Shown here: piece by piece, positions 8,312 through 16,405 of the stretch
How positions within the stretch are numbered: position 1 is the stretch's first letter
Layout of the letters: every line of letters starts with the position of its first letter
Assembly (NCBI RefSeq): GCF_016863635.1
Contig: NZ_BOPG01000096.1
Coordinates: forward strand, 1 to 47,287
Origin: Virgisporangium aurantiacum
GTDB taxonomy: Bacteria > Actinomycetota > Actinomycetes > Mycobacteriales > Micromonosporaceae
Direction: 5' to 3'
Length of the DNA stretch: 47,287 bases
Made by a program: the position numbers and the translations under genes
The notes under the pieces: generated by a model
Databases searched by the model: none
What the model saw: only the letters and a program-made list of their open reading frames with translations
Told to the model about the DNA's origin: nothing

Positions 8312-8731
8312 TCAGCCGGCCGGAGAAGGGCAGTCGAACTTTGCATAGGTGATCTCACGGACGTAGAAGTCCTTGACCGGCTTACGGAAACTGAACCGCC
8401 AGCATTCGCGCGCGTCCCGCTCGAACTTTCCGCCCTTGCGGTAGAACAACACGTCGACGTGTCCACCCGGTTGCGGGCCTTGGTACACCGCCGTGTCGAG
8501 CACCTGGCCACCGCTCTTGCCCGCGTAGTACTCCAGCAACTTCGCGATCGCCTCTGGTTGGTCGCCCCGCCGGTAGCCGTCGCCGTGCGCCTCGGTCCAG
8601 TGCGCGGTCCGTTCGACATTCTCCTTGAACGGGCTGGCACCGACGCGTCTCGACACGACGACCCCGACGACGACGGCGATCATGAGCCCGACCACCGCCA
8701 CCGCACCAAACCACAGCAGTCGACGTCTCAC
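8312..8731 (-). CDS. Small single-pass membrane protein, unknown
   Basis: Seen: 139 residues from GTG 8731. RRRL is followed by a strong transmembrane helix (about 7-27, WFGAVAVVGLMIAVVVGVVV), then a soluble extracytoplasmic domain rich in aromatic and charged residues (ECWRFSFRKPVKDFYVRE). Two cysteines in that domain could form a disulphide. No family recognised; its size suits a membrane-tethered single-domain protein. A CATCCT box 7 nt before the GTG suggests a leaderless start. It faces the FBP gene with a 2-bp gap. Confidence 0.65.
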   Translation of the reverse strand: MRRRLLWFGAVAVVGLMIAVVVGVVVSRRVGASPFKENVERTAHWTEAHGDGYRRGDQPEAIAKLLEYYAGKSGGQVLDTAVYQGPQPGGHVDVLFYRKGGKFERDARECWRFSFRKPVKDFYVREITYAKFDCPSPAG

Positions 8732-8823
8732 GATGCGAGGATGGCACGCACCTCGGACGCTCGCTGTCCGGGCCGGTCGCGGCGGACGCTGAGCGGCTCA
8801 GCCGGGGCCCGGGGCGCTGACCG

Positions 8824-9441
8824 CTATCCCGTGCCGGCGAGCCAGGCGGACTCGCCCTGGTGGAACGCGTCGAGCTCGGCCGGTCGGTCGTCGCCGAGCA
8901 GGTCCTGACTCACCGTCACGCCGCGGGTCGACTGGATCCAGGTGAGGAACCGGTAGGACGGCCGAAGCCCGGCGAGCTGGGCCGCGTCGACCGGTAGCGC
9001 CGCACCCGCGTGGACGGGGCGCAGCTCGTCGCGCTCCAGCAGGACCTCGAAGCTCATCAGCCGCCACCGTCCTTCATCCCGAACGGCACGTGAGAAGAAC
9101 CGGCAGTAGGCGTGGAAGTCGACCTCCACTCCCTCCACCGTGGTCCGGTTGAAGATCTTCGCCGGGCTCTCGACGGTCGCCCGGTCGCCCTCGACCCGCG
9201 CGTAGGCGGGGAAGACCCAGTGCTTGCTGTTCCCGGTCCGCGCCATCCACGTCTTCGTCGCCTCGACGTAGGCCTCGCCGCCGCGTCCGTCGTACCACGT
9301 GGTCCGGACGTAGGCGTCGTCGTGGAAGCAGTCCCGCATCACGTCGAAGAGTCGCTGGTCGCGGGCGAAGCGTTCCCGCCTCACCAGGTCGAAGAGCTCC
9401 TCGCGGTCCAGGAGGGCCGCCAGCCGGTCGGGGTTCACCAT
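8824..9441 (-). CDS. NTF2-like (SnoaL-type) protein, last gene of the catabolic operon
   Basis: Seen: 205 residues, MVNPDRLAALLDREELFDLV, then RLFDVMRDCFHDDAYVRTTW and VDFHAYCRFFSRAVRDEGRW. Family knowledge: the helix-rich start, the FHDDAxxxxTW strand and the (F/Y)xRxxxxxxGRWRxxxxE end define SnoaL-like/ring-hydroxylating-beta-like NTF2 folds. These bind small hydrophobic acids and act as isomerases, dehydratases or hydrolases. Length is somewhat above the usual 130-160, with a C-terminal extension. It follows the aldehyde dehydrogenase by 13 bp, so it is co-transcribed. The exact reaction cannot be told from sequence. Confidence 0.8.
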   Translation of the reverse strand: MVNPDRLAALLDREELFDLVRRERFARDQRLFDVMRDCFHDDAYVRTTWYDGRGGEAYVEATKTWMARTGNSKHWVFPAYARVEGDRATVESPAKIFNRTTVEGVEVDFHAYCRFFSRAVRDEGRWRLMSFEVLLERDELRPVHAGAALPVDAAQLAGLRPSYRFLTWIQSTRGVTVSQDLLGDDRPAELDAFHQGESAWLAGTG

Positions 9442-9454
9442 GTCGTCCTCTCGT

Positions 9455-10876
9455 TCACCGCGGATAGCCGAGCACGGCCTTCACCTCGAGGTACTCCTCG
9501 AAGCCGAACCGCCCGAACTCCCGTCCGTTCCCGGACTGCTTGTAGCCGCCGAACGGCAGGCTGCGGTCGAACGGAGCGCCGTTGAGGTAGACGCGGCCCG
9601 CACGGATGCGGTTGGCGACCCTGCGGGCGCGGTCGGGGTCCTTCGACTGCACGAATCCCGCCAGCCCGAACGGCGTGTCGTTCGCGATCTCGACGGCCTC
9701 GTCCTCGGTCTCGTAGAGCAGGATCGAGAGCACGGGGCCGAAGATCTCCTCGCGCGCGATCCGCATCTGCGGCGTGACGTCGCCGAACACGGTCGGGCGG
9801 ACGTAGAACCCCTTGTCGAGCCCGTCGGGGCGCCCCGGGCCGCCGACCACGAGCGTCGCACCCTCGTCGATCCCCGACTGCACGAGCGCGGTGATCTTCT
9901 CCAGCTGAGCCTGGCTCACCACGGGTCCCATCGTGGTCGACGGATCGAACGGATCCCCGAGACGGACCTCCTCGACCGCCCGTCGCGCAGCGGCGTACGC
10001 CTCGTCGCGCTGCGAGCGGTGCACGAGCATCCGCGTGGGCGACTGACAGTTCTGGCCGCCGTTCGTGTAGCACGAGTGCACCCCGGCGACGACCGCGGAC
10101 TCCAGGTCCGCGTCGGGCAGGATGATGTTGGCCGACTTGCCACCGAGCTCGAGCGCGACGCGCTTCACCGTGTCGGCCGCGAGCTTGGAGACCCTGATGC
10201 CGGCACCGGTCGAGCCGGTGAGCGAGACCATGTCGACGTCGGGGTGCGCCGCGATGGCCTCACCGACCGTGGGACCGTCACCGTTGACGAGGTTGAACAC
10301 GCCGGGCGGCAGCCCGGCGTCGTGGATGATCTCGGCGAGAACCATGGCGCTGAGCGGCGCGATCTCGCTCGGCTTGAGCACCACGGTGCATCCCGTGGCG
10401 AGGGCCGGGGCCACCTTCGACGCGACCTGGTTCAGCGGCCAGTTCCACGGCGTGATGAGACCGCAGACGCCGATCGGCTCGCGCCGCACGACCCCGGCTC
10501 CCATCTCCTCCTCGAAGTGGTAGTCCGCGAGCACGCGGGCCGCCTCCTCGAAATGGAACAGCGCCACCGTGGCCTGGCGTTCGGTCGAGAACGTGATCGG
10601 CGCCCCCATCTCGCGCGTCATCGTCCGGGCGATCTCGGGCAGCCGAGCCCGGAAGCCGGAGATGATCCGCTCGAGGTACTCCAGCCGTTGCTCCACGCTG
10701 ACGTGCGAGTACGCGGCGAAGGCCGTGCGCGCCGCCACCACCGCGCGGTCGACGTCCTCGGCCGTCCCGAGGCTGATCGTCGCGAACGTCTCCTCGGTCG
10801 CGGGGTCGAGGACACCCAGGGTCCGCGGCGCGGCCGGATCGACCCACGCACCCTCGATGTAGAACTTCGTGGTCAT
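9455..10876 (-). CDS. NAD(P)-dependent aldehyde dehydrogenase
   Basis: Seen: 473 residues, full family length. The oxyanion asparagine lies in TPWNWPLNQ (about 146), a cofactor turn in LTGSTGAGIR, the general-base glutamate in LELGGKSAN (about 243), and the catalytic cysteine in NGGQNCQSPTR (about 277). The C-terminal GYKQSGNGREFG and FGFEEYLEVKAV are standard. Family knowledge: this subgroup oxidises small aliphatic or aromatic aldehydes to acids. Inference: it probably oxidises the aldehyde released by the island's HpcH/HpaI aldolase or LLM enzyme. The start overlaps the CoA-transferase B stop by 4 nt (ATGA); GGAGGGT lies just upstream of the ATG. Confidence 0.93.
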   Translation of the reverse strand: MTTKFYIEGAWVDPAAPRTLGVLDPATEETFATISLGTAEDVDRAVVAARTAFAAYSHVSVEQRLEYLERIISGFRARLPEIARTMTREMGAPITFSTERQATVALFHFEEAARVLADYHFEEEMGAGVVRREPIGVCGLITPWNWPLNQVASKVAPALATGCTVVLKPSEIAPLSAMVLAEIIHDAGLPPGVFNLVNGDGPTVGEAIAAHPDVDMVSLTGSTGAGIRVSKLAADTVKRVALELGGKSANIILPDADLESAVVAGVHSCYTNGGQNCQSPTRMLVHRSQRDEAYAAARRAVEEVRLGDPFDPSTTMGPVVSQAQLEKITALVQSGIDEGATLVVGGPGRPDGLDKGFYVRPTVFGDVTPQMRIAREEIFGPVLSILLYETEDEAVEIANDTPFGLAGFVQSKDPDRARRVANRIRAGRVYLNGAPFDRSLPFGGYKQSGNGREFGRFGFEEYLEVKAVLGYPR

Positions 10877-11559
10877 GCTCCACCCTCCTGACTCGCCGCG
10901 GTGAGCGGGACGTCGACGCGCGAGCGGAGCTCGCGGAACGAGATCCCCCACGTCTCCCGGACGAGGACCTGGCCCCGCCCGGTGATCTCGAACGTGGCGA
11001 CGTCGGTGTAGACCCGGTCCACGCACCGCAGCGCGGTGAGCGGATACGTGCATTCCCTGACGAGCTTCGGCTCGCCGGTCCTGGTGAACAGCGACATCAG
11101 CACGAAGACCTGCTTGGCGCCCACGGCGAGGTCCATCGCCCCGCCGACCGCCGGGATCGCGTCGGGCTCGCCGGTGTGCCAGTTGGCGAGATCCCCCGAT
11201 GCCGAGACCTGGTAGGCGCCGAGGACGCACAGGTCGAGGTGGCCGCCTCGCATCATGGCGAACGAGTCGGCGTGGTGGAAGTACGAGGCGCCGGGCAGCT
11301 CGGTCACCGGGAACTTGCCGGCGTTGATCAGGTCGGGATCGATCGCGTCGCCCGTCGCCGCCGGCCCCATGCCGAGCATGCCGTTCTCGGTGTGGAGGAT
11401 GACCCCCGACTCCGGGGGGAGGTGGTCGCCGACGGTCGTGGGCTGACCTATGCCCAGGTTGACGTACGCCCCGCGGGGAATGTCGCCCGCGAGCACCCGG
11501 GCCATCTCGTCGCGTCCGAGCGGGCCACGGTCGGTGTGCTCGACGATGCTCTCGCTCAT
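10873..11559 (-). CDS. 3-oxoacid/3-oxoadipate-type CoA-transferase, subunit B
   Basis: Seen: 228 residues with VNLGIGQPTTVGDHLP and HTENGMLGMGP, where the glutamate (about 58) is the covalent CoA-ester residue, followed by GGHLDLCVLGAYQVS and a C-terminal AAS tail. Family knowledge: subunit B of class I CoA-transferases (PcaJ/ScoB/AtoA group) moves CoA from succinyl- or acetyl-CoA to a 3-oxoacid. Paired with subunit A immediately upstream (4-nt overlap) and with thiolase, it forms the usual activation-and-cleavage module of beta-ketoadipate-like pathways. The substrate may differ from 3-oxoadipate, because the rest of the operon is not that pathway. Confidence 0.92.
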   Translation of the reverse strand: MSESIVEHTDRGPLGRDEMARVLAGDIPRGAYVNLGIGQPTTVGDHLPPESGVILHTENGMLGMGPAATGDAIDPDLINAGKFPVTELPGASYFHHADSFAMMRGGHLDLCVLGAYQVSASGDLANWHTGEPDAIPAVGGAMDLAVGAKQVFVLMSLFTRTGEPKLVRECTYPLTALRCVDRVYTDVATFEITGRGQVLVRETWGISFRELRSRVDVPLTAASQEGGA

Positions 11560-12218
11560 GACTGCACCCGCACGATCCGGTCGACGTAGATGCCCGGGGT
11601 GACCACGGCCTCAGGATCCAGCACTCCCGGCTCGACGACGTGCTGCACCTGAACGACGGTGGTCGTCGCGGCAGTCGCCATGACGGGGGCGAAGTTGCGT
11701 GCCGTCTTGCGGTAGACGAGGTTCCCGAGGGTGTCCGCGGTGTGGGCGCTGATGAGCGCGACGTCGGCGGCGATGGGCAGCTCGAGGACGTACATATGGC
11801 CGTCGATCTCGCGGGTCTCCTTTCCCTCTGCCAGGAGGGTCCCGACTCCGGTGCGCGTGTAGAACCCGCCGATCCCGGCTCCGGCGGCGCGCATACGCTC
11901 GGCCAGGGTCCCCTGAGGCGCGACCTCGAGCTCGATCTTCCCGCTGCGGTACAACTCGTCGAAGACCCAGGAGTCCGTCTGCCGGGGGAACGAGCACACG
12001 ATCTTGCGCACCTGCCCGGCCGCGAGCAGCGCCGCGAGCCCGGTGTCGGCGTTGCCCGCGTTGTTCGACACGACGGTGAGGCCTCGCGCTCCCTGCCGGA
12101 TCAACGCGTCGATCAGGTCGAACGGCATGCCGGCCGTACCGAAGCCGCCCACCAGCACCGTCGAGCCGTCGGCGATGCCGCTGACCGCCTCGTCGACCGA
12201 GGCGCAGAGCAGCGTCAT
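11556..12218 (-). CDS. 3-oxoacid/3-oxoadipate-type CoA-transferase, subunit A
   Basis: Seen: 220 residues from ATG 12218. Glycine-rich VLVGGFGTAGMPFDLIDA, then VVSNNAGNADTGLAALL, PQGTLAERMRAAGAGIGG and FYTRTGVGTLLAEGKE. Family knowledge: these are hallmark segments of subunit A (PcaI/ScoA/AtoD). It overlaps the thiolase stop by 4 nt upstream and subunit B by 4 nt downstream, so the three are translationally coupled. An open extension upstream to 12284 lies inside the thiolase gene and lacks family similarity. Confidence 0.92.
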   Translation of the reverse strand: MTLLCASVDEAVSGIADGSTVLVGGFGTAGMPFDLIDALIRQGARGLTVVSNNAGNADTGLAALLAAGQVRKIVCSFPRQTDSWVFDELYRSGKIELEVAPQGTLAERMRAAGAGIGGFYTRTGVGTLLAEGKETREIDGHMYVLELPIAADVALISAHTADTLGNLVYRKTARNFAPVMATAATTTVVQVQHVVEPGVLDPEAVVTPGIYVDRIVRVQS

Positions 12219-13408
12219 GTGACGTTCTCGAGCACGACGGCCAGGCCTTGACCCACACCGATGCAGATGGCTGCCACGCCCCATCGTTCACCGGACTCCA
12301 CGAGCCGCGCCGCGAGGGTCCCGAGAATGCGCCCGCCCGAGGCACCCAGTGGGTGCCCGATGGCGATCGCCCCGCCCTTGGCGTTCACGACCTCGGCGTC
12401 CCGCAGCCCGAGCCCGATCCAGGCGTCGACACAGGCGATCGACTGGACGGCGAACGCCTCGTTCAGCTCGACGGCGCCGATGTCGTCCCAGGTGATGCCC
12501 GCCCGCTCGAGCGCGCCGTTGGCGGCCTCGACCGGGGCGTAGCCGAACTGCTGCGGCTCCAGCGCCGCCCAGCCGCGACCGGCGATCCGCGCGAGCGGGT
12601 CACGACCGATGGTCGCGGCCGCGCTCGCCGAGCCCAGCAGGACCGCGCTCGCGCCGTCGTTCAACGGTGAGCAGTTGCCGGCGGTGATCGTCCCGTCGGG
12701 CCGGAACGCCGGCTTCAGCCGTGCCAACGCCTCGATCGAGGTGTCGGTACGGATGCTCTCGTCCTGGACCAGGTCGGTGCCGGGGACGGGCACCACGAGG
12801 TCGTCGTAGAAGCCCTTCGCCCACGCCTCCGCCGCGAGGCGGTGCGAGCGAGCGGCGAACTCGTCCTGCCGCTCCCGCGAGATCGAGAACTTCTCCTGCA
12901 ACTGCTCGTTGCACTCGCCCAGCGAGGCCGTCCACTCGGCGGGCATCCGCTCGTTCACCAGACGCCAGCCCAGCGTCGTGGAGACGGCGGTGACGTCGCC
13001 GGCCGGGAACCGACGCGACGGCTTCGGCAGGACCCACGGCGCCCGCGTCATCGACTCCACGCCTCCGGCGATCGCGATCTCCGCGTCGTCGACCTCGATC
13101 ATGCGTGCGGCCATCATGGCGGCGTCCAGCGACGAGCCGCAGAGCCGGTTCACCGTGGTGGCGGTCACCGAGACGGGCATGCCCGCCAGCAGCACGGCCA
13201 TCCGGCCGACGTTGCGGTTGTCCTCGCCGGCGCCGTTGGCGTTGCCCCAGAACACGTCGTCGACCAGGCCGGGGTCCAGGTCCGGCGAGCGGTCGAGAAG
13301 TCCCTTCAACGCGGTCGCGGCCAGATCGTCGGTCCTCGTGTCGGCCAGGGCTCCGTTGAACCGGCCGAACGGGGTCCGGACCGACGCGTACACGAATGAG
13401 CTGCTCAT
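12215..13408 (-). CDS. Acetyl-CoA acyltransferase (thiolase, PcaF-like)
   Basis: Seen: 397 residues. Nucleophile cysteine in TTVNRLCGSSLDAA (about 90), NEAFAVQ (about 316), catalytic histidine in AIGHPLGASGGR (about 352) and second cysteine in ICIGVGQG (about 382). Family knowledge: a degradative thiolase that cleaves a 3-oxoacyl-CoA to acetyl-CoA plus a shortened acyl-CoA. The residues before GHP and the operon with CoA-transferase A/B resemble 3-oxoadipyl-CoA thiolase. Inference: the last carbon-releasing step of the island's pathway. It overlaps its neighbours on both sides by 4 nt. Confidence 0.93.
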   Translation of the reverse strand: MSSSFVYASVRTPFGRFNGALADTRTDDLAATALKGLLDRSPDLDPGLVDDVFWGNANGAGEDNRNVGRMAVLLAGMPVSVTATTVNRLCGSSLDAAMMAARMIEVDDAEIAIAGGVESMTRAPWVLPKPSRRFPAGDVTAVSTTLGWRLVNERMPAEWTASLGECNEQLQEKFSISRERQDEFAARSHRLAAEAWAKGFYDDLVVPVPGTDLVQDESIRTDTSIEALARLKPAFRPDGTITAGNCSPLNDGASAVLLGSASAAATIGRDPLARIAGRGWAALEPQQFGYAPVEAANGALERAGITWDDIGAVELNEAFAVQSIACVDAWIGLGLRDAEVVNAKGGAIAIGHPLGASGGRILGTLAARLVESGERWGVAAICIGVGQGLAVVLENVT

Positions 13409-14370
13409 CGGGTCGTCTCCATTGTCATGTCGTGCCAGTGCGGGAGGACGTGCCGCCCGACGAGGTCGAGCGTGTGGCGGGCGACGTCCGGCGGCGTGCC
13501 GAACGGGGCGACCCGCAGCTGGACGGACGTGACCCCCGCCCGGACGTACCGGGCGATCGTCGCGTCGATCTCGTCGGGCGTGCCCACCATGGGGAGCTCG
13601 AGCTCAGCAGGCCCGTCCGCACCCATCCATGAGCCCCGCTCGGTGTAGTAGTCGGTCGCGGCCTTCAGGTGGCGCGCGGCGAGCTCGCGGGCAGTGGCGG
13701 CATCCTCGTGGACGACGCAGAACCTGGTGGTGGCGACCACTCCCCCCGTCTCGCCCGGCCGTCCGCCGCGACACGACCAGTAGGCGGCCGACTGCTTGAT
13801 CAACAGGTCGTCGCGGTAGTTCGTCGCGCCGTAGAATCCGTCGGCGAGCGTCGCGGCACGACGGGCCGAGGCTGCCACCTTGCCGCCCACCAGGATCTGC
13901 GGCCCGCCGCGCTGCACCGGGGGTGGGATCGCCACCGGCGAATCGGCACCCGCGGACCACATGGAGCGCAGCAGCGTCAGCGTGGCGTCGAAGGCCGCGC
14001 CGGCCGGACCTGACGCGGGCAGCCCGACCCGTTGGGCTACCTCCGGGCTGCCGAGCCCGAGGCCGAGGGTGAGCTTCCCGCCGCACAGCTGGTCGAGCAG
14101 CGCGGCCTCGTAGGCCAGCTTCTGCGGACTGTACGCGTGCAGGAGCAGCACCGCTGATCCCAGCGCCAGGGACGTCCGGCCGGCCAGATGTCCGAGGACC
14201 GTCAGGGCGGACGGGAGGTGGAACGGCTGAGCGGCCGCGTGATAGCTCTCCCCCACCCACGCGGAGTCGAATCCGTGCTGCTCCGCGTGGGCGAGCATCG
14301 TGACCGTGCGATCCACCTGTGGGCGGACCGGCTCCTGGGAGCTCAGGTCGAGCGCGACCCCCAGCCGCAT
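13405..14370 (-). CDS. LLM-class flavin-dependent oxidoreductase
   Basis: Seen: 321 residues with GVALDLSSQEPVRPQVD, HGFDSAWVGESYH, TSLALGSAVLLLHAYSP, LTLGLGLGSPEVAQRVG and the C-terminal MVGTPDEIDATIARYVRA. Family knowledge: luciferase-like (alpha/beta)8 enzymes use FMN or F420 for monooxygenation or hydride transfer; the GTPDEI helix is the standard C-terminal marker. Inference: an oxygenation or reduction step on the imported substrate. FMN versus F420 cannot be decided here. The start abuts the substrate-binding protein's stop, and the stop overlaps the thiolase start (ATGA). Confidence 0.88.
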   Translation of the reverse strand: MRLGVALDLSSQEPVRPQVDRTVTMLAHAEQHGFDSAWVGESYHAAAQPFHLPSALTVLGHLAGRTSLALGSAVLLLHAYSPQKLAYEAALLDQLCGGKLTLGLGLGSPEVAQRVGLPASGPAGAAFDATLTLLRSMWSAGADSPVAIPPPVQRGGPQILVGGKVAASARRAATLADGFYGATNYRDDLLIKQSAAYWSCRGGRPGETGGVVATTRFCVVHEDAATARELAARHLKAATDYYTERGSWMGADGPAELELPMVGTPDEIDATIARYVRAGVTSVQLRVAPFGTPPDVARHTLDLVGRHVLPHWHDMTMETTR

Positions 14371-15471
14371 TCAGCTGGCGCTCTCTGCTTGCTTCTTGAC
14401 GTCGTCGTAGGAGAAGTCGTTGAACGCCTTGAACATCTCGTCGGTGTAGACATCCTTCGCCGGGAACTTCTTGCTCAGTCCGGCCGAGGCCATGAAGTCG
14501 AGCGCACGGGTGAACGCAGCCTCGTCGATCCGGCCCAGGGTCTTGTCGTCGAAGCCCTGTCCGGCCAGGCGGACCTCGAGGACCTTGATCCCGTCGGCCA
14601 GCGCCTTCTCCTCCGGGTCGGACCCGCGGGTCTCCGGGTAGAGCTTCCACAGGTCGCGGATCGCGGCCTCGGGGTTGGCCTTGGAGAAGACGAACGCCTT
14701 CGCCACCGCACGACCGAACCGTTCGAGGACGTCCTTCTTGGCCTTGAGGTTCTTCCGGGTCGTCGCGAAGCCGCCGCCCCACGCGTCCGCCGTCTCCTTG
14801 ACCGGAAGCGGCGTCAGGTTGATACCGGCGTTCTTGACGATCTGGTACTGGATGTCCCAGAGCGCCAACGCATCGACCTGGCCGCTCTTGATGGCGTTGA
14901 TCTGCTGGGCGCCGGCACCGATCGGCACCAGGCTGGCAGCGTCCGGGCTCATCCCGTTGAGCTCCATCGCGGTCCGGGCGAACGTTGCGCCGGAGCTCGC
15001 GACCGCGGTGACGCCGATCTTCTTGCCCTTCAGGTCGGCGATGCTCTTCACGTTCGAACCGTCCGGCACCTCCAGGCTGTAGATCCACTTCGCCCAGTAG
15101 GAGCTGAAGTAGGCCAGGTTCAGGTCCTTGTCGTGTCCGATGGCCACCGGCTCGACCGTCATGAGGCCGAGGTCGGCACCGCCGCCGGCGACCTGCTGCG
15201 CTGCCTGGGTGGCCGACGGGAACAGGTTGGTCGTGACCTTCAGACCCTCCTCCTCGTAGAAGCCCTCGGCCTCCACGACGGCCATGACCGCGTAGCCGGC
15301 GTTCCAGCTCGGGGACGCCATCGCGAACGTCACCGGCGTCAGACCGCCGGACTTGGCCGAGTCGTCGTCGGATCCGCACGCACTCAGCGTTGCGGCCGCG
15401 CACAGGACGGCGACCGCGCCAGTCACGACCTTCATCGCTCGTCTGGTCTTCACATTCGGAACCTTCCTCAT
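14371..15471 (-). CDS. ABC transporter substrate-binding lipoprotein (NMT1/SsuA-like)
   Basis: Seen: 366 residues. The signal peptide ends in lipobox TLSAC (lipidated Cys about 32), then GSDDDSAKSGG. The mature domain has MASPSWNAGYAVMAVVEA, GFYEEEGLKV, DLKGKKIGVTAVASSGAT and DALALWDIQYQIV. Family knowledge: the NMT1/THI5-like and SsuA/TauA type-2 periplasmic fold, binding sulfonates, nitrate-like anions, pyrimidines or aromatic acids. Inference: it captures the pathway substrate outside the cell. Its ATPase and permease are encoded divergently at 18.3-20.0 kb, so the transporter is split across two transcription units. It overlaps the cupin stop by 4 nt. Confidence 0.92.
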   Translation of the reverse strand: MRKVPNVKTRRAMKVVTGAVAVLCAAATLSACGSDDDSAKSGGLTPVTFAMASPSWNAGYAVMAVVEAEGFYEEEGLKVTTNLFPSATQAAQQVAGGGADLGLMTVEPVAIGHDKDLNLAYFSSYWAKWIYSLEVPDGSNVKSIADLKGKKIGVTAVASSGATFARTAMELNGMSPDAASLVPIGAGAQQINAIKSGQVDALALWDIQYQIVKNAGINLTPLPVKETADAWGGGFATTRKNLKAKKDVLERFGRAVAKAFVFSKANPEAAIRDLWKLYPETRGSDPEEKALADGIKVLEVRLAGQGFDDKTLGRIDEAAFTRALDFMASAGLSKKFPAKDVYTDEMFKAFNDFSYDDVKKQAESAS

Positions 15472-16337
15472 AACTGGGTGGGGAGCGGGTAGGTGTCTTG
15501 GTTGAGCACTCGGCCCGGCGTCCGGGAGAAGTCCAGACGCGGCGGGCAGAAGATGTCGATCAGCTGGTTGGTCCCCGAGCCCACGGCCTCACTGGTGTGG
15601 ATCATGGGCGGAGGGATCACGGCCACCGAAGGACTGCCGCACCGCAGGTGCCGGTCCTCGCGCCACTCGCTGCGACGCTTCGACCACGGGGTCCGCAGGT
15701 GGTGGACGTACTCCCCCTCCACGGCGAGCGAGCACTGCTCGAAGTCGTCGTGGTCGTGCGGCGAGAGGCTGTCAGGATCACGCGGACCGATCCTGGGCGC
15801 CAGGAAGTTGACCATGAAGGTGCTGCACCGCACGATCTGGCCCGGGCGGACGGCGTCCTGCGTCACCGTCAGGTCGGCCAGTCGGTAGGGCCGGATGCGG
15901 TAACCCTCCGGCGGGTCCGGCCACGGCTCGAACGGCCTGACGTTCGGGTGCGGCTCTGCGTACGAATCCCGGTTGCGCGCCTTGTCCAGCAGGTCGGTGG
16001 ACCGGGAGCTGAACAGCCGCACGACGGTGCAGTCGTCGACGCCGACGATCGCGCTGCTGCCCGGCGGGACCATCACCACCGCCTTGCCCGAGACCGACGC
16101 GACCTCCCCCGTCGCACGGACCTCGACGCTGCACTCCTCGTAGGGGAGGATCACGACGTACTCGTCCGGCTGATCACCCCGCTCCAGCACGTCGCCGGCG
16201 ACCAGCGTCGTGTGGGCGAGCACGAAGTTGTGTCCGCGGAAGTACCACGTCGACGATCCGCCGGGAGTCGTCTCGTCGGGATCGCCCGTACCGAGGTCGG
16301 AGAACTCCACGTCGGGCGGGGTGGCCAGGGTGGTCAT
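15468..16337 (-). CDS. Two-cupin protein, putative metalloenzyme
   Basis: Seen: 289 residues from ATG 16337, with AAAGGA 6-7 nt upstream. The N-terminal cupin (about 30-110) has no metal-ligand set (GDQPDEYVVILPYE). The C-terminal cupin (about 165-265) keeps the ligands: PHDHDDFEQ (His194, His196, Glu200) and PPPMIHTSE (His247). Family knowledge: bicupins with one active half include gentisate-type dioxygenases, hydrolases and isomerases. Inference: a metal-dependent oxygenase or isomerase acting early in the pathway; it is the only candidate for an oxygenative ring cleavage in the island. First gene of the eight-gene minus-strand run; the metallohydrolase upstream is 68 bp away. Confidence 0.8.
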   Translation of the reverse strand: MTTLATPPDVEFSDLGTGDPDETTPGGSSTWYFRGHNFVLAHTTLVAGDVLERGDQPDEYVVILPYEECSVEVRATGEVASVSGKAVVMVPPGSSAIVGVDDCTVVRLFSSRSTDLLDKARNRDSYAEPHPNVRPFEPWPDPPEGYRIRPYRLADLTVTQDAVRPGQIVRCSTFMVNFLAPRIGPRDPDSLSPHDHDDFEQCSLAVEGEYVHHLRTPWSKRRSEWREDRHLRCGSPSVAVIPPPMIHTSEAVGSGTNQLIDIFCPPRLDFSRTPGRVLNQDTYPLPTQL

Positions 16338-16405
16338 CGTCTGTCCTTTCGGGTCAGCAGCAGGGTGCCGGTTCCGTCGCCTCTCTCGGCGACAAATCAG
16401 CGTTT

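Noticed and set aside
9440..10891. Long plus-strand frame opposite the aldehyde dehydrogenase
   Set aside because: Antisense composition (Arg/Asp/His-rich) and no ribosome site; the minus strand has all catalytic residues of an aldehyde dehydrogenase.
13604..15403. Long minus-strand frame overlapping LLM and binding-protein genes in another register
   Set aside because: It is out of register with two genes whose motifs (GTPDEI helix, lipobox) are intact.
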